Shown here: positions 12,519-14,292 of the stretch, piece after piece
How the letters are laid out: each line of letters starts with the position of its first letter
Position numbering within the stretch: position 1 is the first letter of the stretch
From: Kiritimatiellia bacterium
GTDB lineage: Bacteria; Verrucomicrobiota; Kiritimatiellia; CAIQIC01; Lenti-01
Direction: 5' to 3'
Length of the DNA: 14,292 nt
Assembly: GCA_018432565.1 (NCBI GenBank)
Contig: JAHDSS010000182.1
Span: forward strand, 1 to 14,292
The notes under the pieces: generated by a model
What the model was told of the DNA's origin: nothing
Databases searched by the model: none
Seen by the model: only the letters and a program-made list of their open reading frames with translations
Translations under genes and position numbers: made by a program

Positions 12519-13510
12519 CGACGGCCCGCGAGGTGGCGCAGCGCATCGTGTCGGGGAGGGGCCTGCCGGAGGAAACAGCAGGCCGGGGCCGCGCGCCGGC
12601 GAACATCGCGCTGGTGAAATACTGGGGCAAGCGCGACGAGGAATTGAATCTGCCGGTGACGGGCAGCCTGTCCATTTCGCTGGGACCGCTGGGCTCCGAG
12701 GTGGAGGTATCGCCGGCGGAAGGGCCCCACGACGCGATCTGGCTCAACAGCGCGCCGCAGCCGTTGACCGGCGTGTTTGCCCGCCGGGCCAGCGCCTATC
12801 TGGATTTGTTCCGGCCCGCACCGGGCTACTGGTACGAGGTGAAGGCGCGCAACACGGTGCCGACGGCGGCGGGATTCGCGTCGTCGGCGTCGGGGTTTGC
12901 GGCGATGGCGCGGGCGCTGGACGATCTCTACGGCTGGGGGCTGTCCATTCGCGAATTGTCCGTGTTGGCGCGGCTGGGCAGCGGCAGCGCGGCGCGCAGC
13001 CTGCAGGACGGATTCGTGGAATGGCATGCGGGGAGCGCGCCCGACGGCATGGATTCCTATGGCGAGCGGCTGCCGGCGGAATGGCCGGAATTGCGGATGG
13101 GCGCGGTGGTGCTGTGCGCGGCGGAGAAGCCGGTGGGCTCGCGCGAGGGGATGAAGCGCAGCGTCGAGACGTGCGAATTCTACCGGGAATGGCCGGGGCG
13201 GGTGGCCGCGGATCTGGCGGCGCTGAAGGACGCGATTGCCCGGAAGGACATGGCCGCGCTGGGAACGGTGACCGAAGGCAACGCGCTGGCAATGCATGCG
13301 CTGATGGCGGCGACGCGTCCGCCGATTGTTTATGCGCTGCCGGAAACGGTGGCGGCGATGCGCACGGTCTGGGCGGCGCGGCAGGAGGGGCTGCCGCTGT
13401 GGTTCACGATGGATGCGGGGCCCAACGTCAAACTGCTGTTCGAGGCCAAAGACGAGGCGCGGGTGCGCGGGTTGTTCCCGGGGGTTCAGGTCGTCGCGCC
13501 GTTCGGGTGA
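12515..13510 (+). CDS. mvaD: Diphosphomevalonate decarboxylase
   Basis: A 331-residue GHMP-fold enzyme. It converts 5-diphosphomevalonate, with ATP, to isopentenyl diphosphate, CO2, phosphate and ADP, the last step of the classical mevalonate route. Signatures: APANIALVKYWGKRDEELNL (27-46; Lys35, Tyr36 and Lys39 match the substrate-binding trio), NTVPTAAGFASSASGFAAM (113-131), LGSGSAARSLQDGFVEW (154-170; Arg161 matches yeast Arg158) and TMDAGPNVKLLF (298-309; Asp300 matches catalytic Asp302). The canonical SGSACRS reads SGSAARS. All decarboxylase-defining residues are present, so this is a true diphosphomevalonate decarboxylase rather than a mevalonate-3-kinase. The start is GTG 12515, overlapping the previous stop as GTGA, with GGAGGAG at 12503-12509; translation is coupled. 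Last gene of the operon. Confidence 0.94.
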   Translation: MTTAREVAQRIVSGRGLPEETAGRGRAPANIALVKYWGKRDEELNLPVTGSLSISLGPLGSEVEVSPAEGPHDAIWLNSAPQPLTGVFARRASAYLDLFRPAPGYWYEVKARNTVPTAAGFASSASGFAAMARALDDLYGWGLSIRELSVLARLGSGSAARSLQDGFVEWHAGSAPDGMDSYGERLPAEWPELRMGAVVLCAAEKPVGSREGMKRSVETCEFYREWPGRVAADLAALKDAIARKDMAALGTVTEGNALAMHALMAATRPPIVYALPETVAAMRTVWAARQEGLPLWFTMDAGPNVKLLFEAKDEARVRGLFPGVQVVAPFG

Positions 13511-13552
13511 GGGCGGTTTCGCCGGGGGGTGGGCTTGTTGCCTTGGCTGCAT

Positions 13553-13571
13553 CGGCGGCTGGAAGCCGCCG
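13553..13571. repeat. CGGCGGCT-GGA-AGCCGCCG hairpin after mvaD
   Basis: A perfect 8-bp stem with a 3-nt loop, 43 nt after the mvaD stop, followed by GTCCTTTTGG. The wording (GGCGGCTGGAAGCCGCCGG in a GCATC...GGTCC setting) is one I recall as a dispersed PVC-group repeat. It may double as a factor-independent-like terminator, but the T tract is only four bases long. Confidence 0.55.
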
Positions 13572-13615
13572 GTCCTTTTGGGTCCGAGGGAAAGGTCGTG
13601 CGGGGGGATGGACTC

Positions 13616-13644
13616 TTGCGACCATGGCTGATCCGCGTTAGGTT
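13616..13644 (+). promoter_or_regulatory. Candidate promoter for the mechanosensitive channel gene
   Basis: TTGCGA (13616-13621), a 17-nt spacer and TAGGTT (13639-13644). The -10 shares TAGGxT and the spacer length with the mevalonate promoter. Transcription near 13651 leaves about 30 nt of leader containing GGGAGG (13668-13673). Confidence 0.45.
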
Positions 13645-13681
13645 GGCCCTGCATGCATAACCCGTACGGGAGGAAGATCGA

Positions 13682-14292
13682 ATGGATGAATTGAAGATGT
13701 GGCTGACCAAGGAAGTCATGGGGAACGAATTGTGGCGTGTGCTGGTGCTGCTGGGCGGGGTGCTGGGCGGGTTACTCGCGGGCAAGCTGGCGCGGCATTA
13801 TCTGGAGAAGACGGGCGCGTATCAGGACAGCCGCGGGCGGAAGGTGAGGGGGGCGATATTTCACGCGCTGGGGAAGGCGGCGGTGCCGGCGCTGTTCGTG
13901 TGGGGGCTGGCGGTCGGGGTGAACACGCTGGTGTTGGGCGACCGGTTCGGGGCCTGGGTGGCCTCGGGGTTGGACGTGCTGGGCATTCTGGCCGTGGGCT
14001 ATGTGTTTTATGCGCTGATTGACGTGGCGGATGCTTCGCTGCGGGGCTGGGCCGGCCGCTCGAGGAGCAAGCTCAACGACATGCTGGTGCCGATGGTGAG
14101 CAAAAGCCTGCGGGTGACGCTGGTCATTCTGGTCTTCGTGCAGATTGCGCAATCGCTGAGCGACAAGCCGGTGTCGTCGATTCTGGCGGGGCTGGGCATC
14201 GGCAGCCTGGCGGTGGCGCTGGCGGCGAAGGACACGATCGCCAATTTCTTCGGATCGCTGGTGATTTTGGCGGACAAGCCATTCGAGCTGGG
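13682..14292 (+). CDS. MscS-family mechanosensitive ion channel, N-terminal part
   Basis: The first 203 codons are present and the frame is open to the right edge. The protein would gate open under membrane tension to release solutes during osmotic downshock. Residues 18-40, about 60-85, about 92-115 and about 143-160 are hydrophobic segments. The pore-lining TM3 signature follows: ILAGLGIGSLAVALAAKDTI (about 168-187) then ANFFGSLVILADKPFELG, which matches the MscS pattern of a Gly/Ala-packed helix and a start of the beta domain. There are more N-terminal helices than in E. coli MscS, closer to larger members such as YnaI or YbdG. The start ATG 13682 has GGGAGG eight bases upstream. It follows mvaD by 171 nt with its own promoter candidate, so it is a separate unit. 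Confidence 0.9.
   Translation, partial: MDELKMWLTKEVMGNELWRVLVLLGGVLGGLLAGKLARHYLEKTGAYQDSRGRKVRGAIFHALGKAAVPALFVWGLAVGVNTLVLGDRFGAWVASGLDVLGILAVGYVFYALIDVADASLRGWAGRSRSKLNDMLVPMVSKSLRVTLVILVFVQIAQSLSDKPVSSILAGLGIGSLAVALAAKDTIANFFGSLVILADKPFEL

Overview
The window is very GC-rich, densely coded DNA from a bacterium. It carries about a dozen complete genes, two truncated edge genes and several intergenic repeat islands. No tRNA, rRNA, CRISPR array or transposase gene was seen. The repeats (a 19-bp TTTTCCA-N5-TGGAAAA palindrome, GGCTGACCCC-type palindromes, TTCG-periodic arrays and GCCTAGGC hairpins) resemble families I associate with uncultured PVC-group genomes, especially Kiritimatiellota and Verrucomicrobiota. 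That placement is an inference from memory, not a database result. Plus-strand genes favour G at codon position 3 and minus-strand genes favour C, so the plus strand looks like the G-rich, probably leading, strand.

Layout. 1-152: the 5' end of an HrpB-type helicase (minus). 153-594: a purine-rich repeat island. 634-2063 (plus): a fluoride-channel module, crcB overlapping a DUF190 gene, followed by an unknown two-helix membrane protein. 2064-2517: a mosaic of repeats between convergent genes. 2518-4116 (minus): a neurotransmitter:sodium-symporter-family transporter with an extra hydrophobic stretch. 4243-4677 (plus): folB, dihydroneopterin aldolase. 4769-5623 (minus): a secreted nuclease-like protein. 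5677-7717 (minus): argB-argD, overlapping and probably translationally coupled. 7953-9071 (plus): an esterase with a starch-binding-like N-terminal domain. 9139-9248: a duplicated palindrome, one copy a perfect 48-bp inverted repeat. 9258-10310 (minus): a lipoprotein L,D-transpeptidase. 10556-13510 (plus): a three-gene mevalonate operon (mevalonate kinase, a second GHMP kinase that is probably phosphomevalonate kinase, and diphosphomevalonate decarboxylase). 13682-end (plus): a truncated MscS-type channel.

How the genes work together. The mevalonate operon would take mevalonate to isopentenyl diphosphate. argB and argD are consecutive steps of arginine synthesis. crcB and DUF190 form a likely fluoride-resistance pair. 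The other genes appear to be single housekeeping or envelope units.

The most interesting cross-window pattern is regulatory. For five genes that begin transcription units (crcB, folB, the nuclease, the L,D-transpeptidase and mevalonate kinase), the best promoter-like -10 element ends only 7-11 nt before the start codon. This predicts leaderless or nearly leaderless mRNAs. Several other genes (DUF190, mvaD, the mechanosensitive channel, the sodium symporter) carry clear Shine-Dalgarno sequences.
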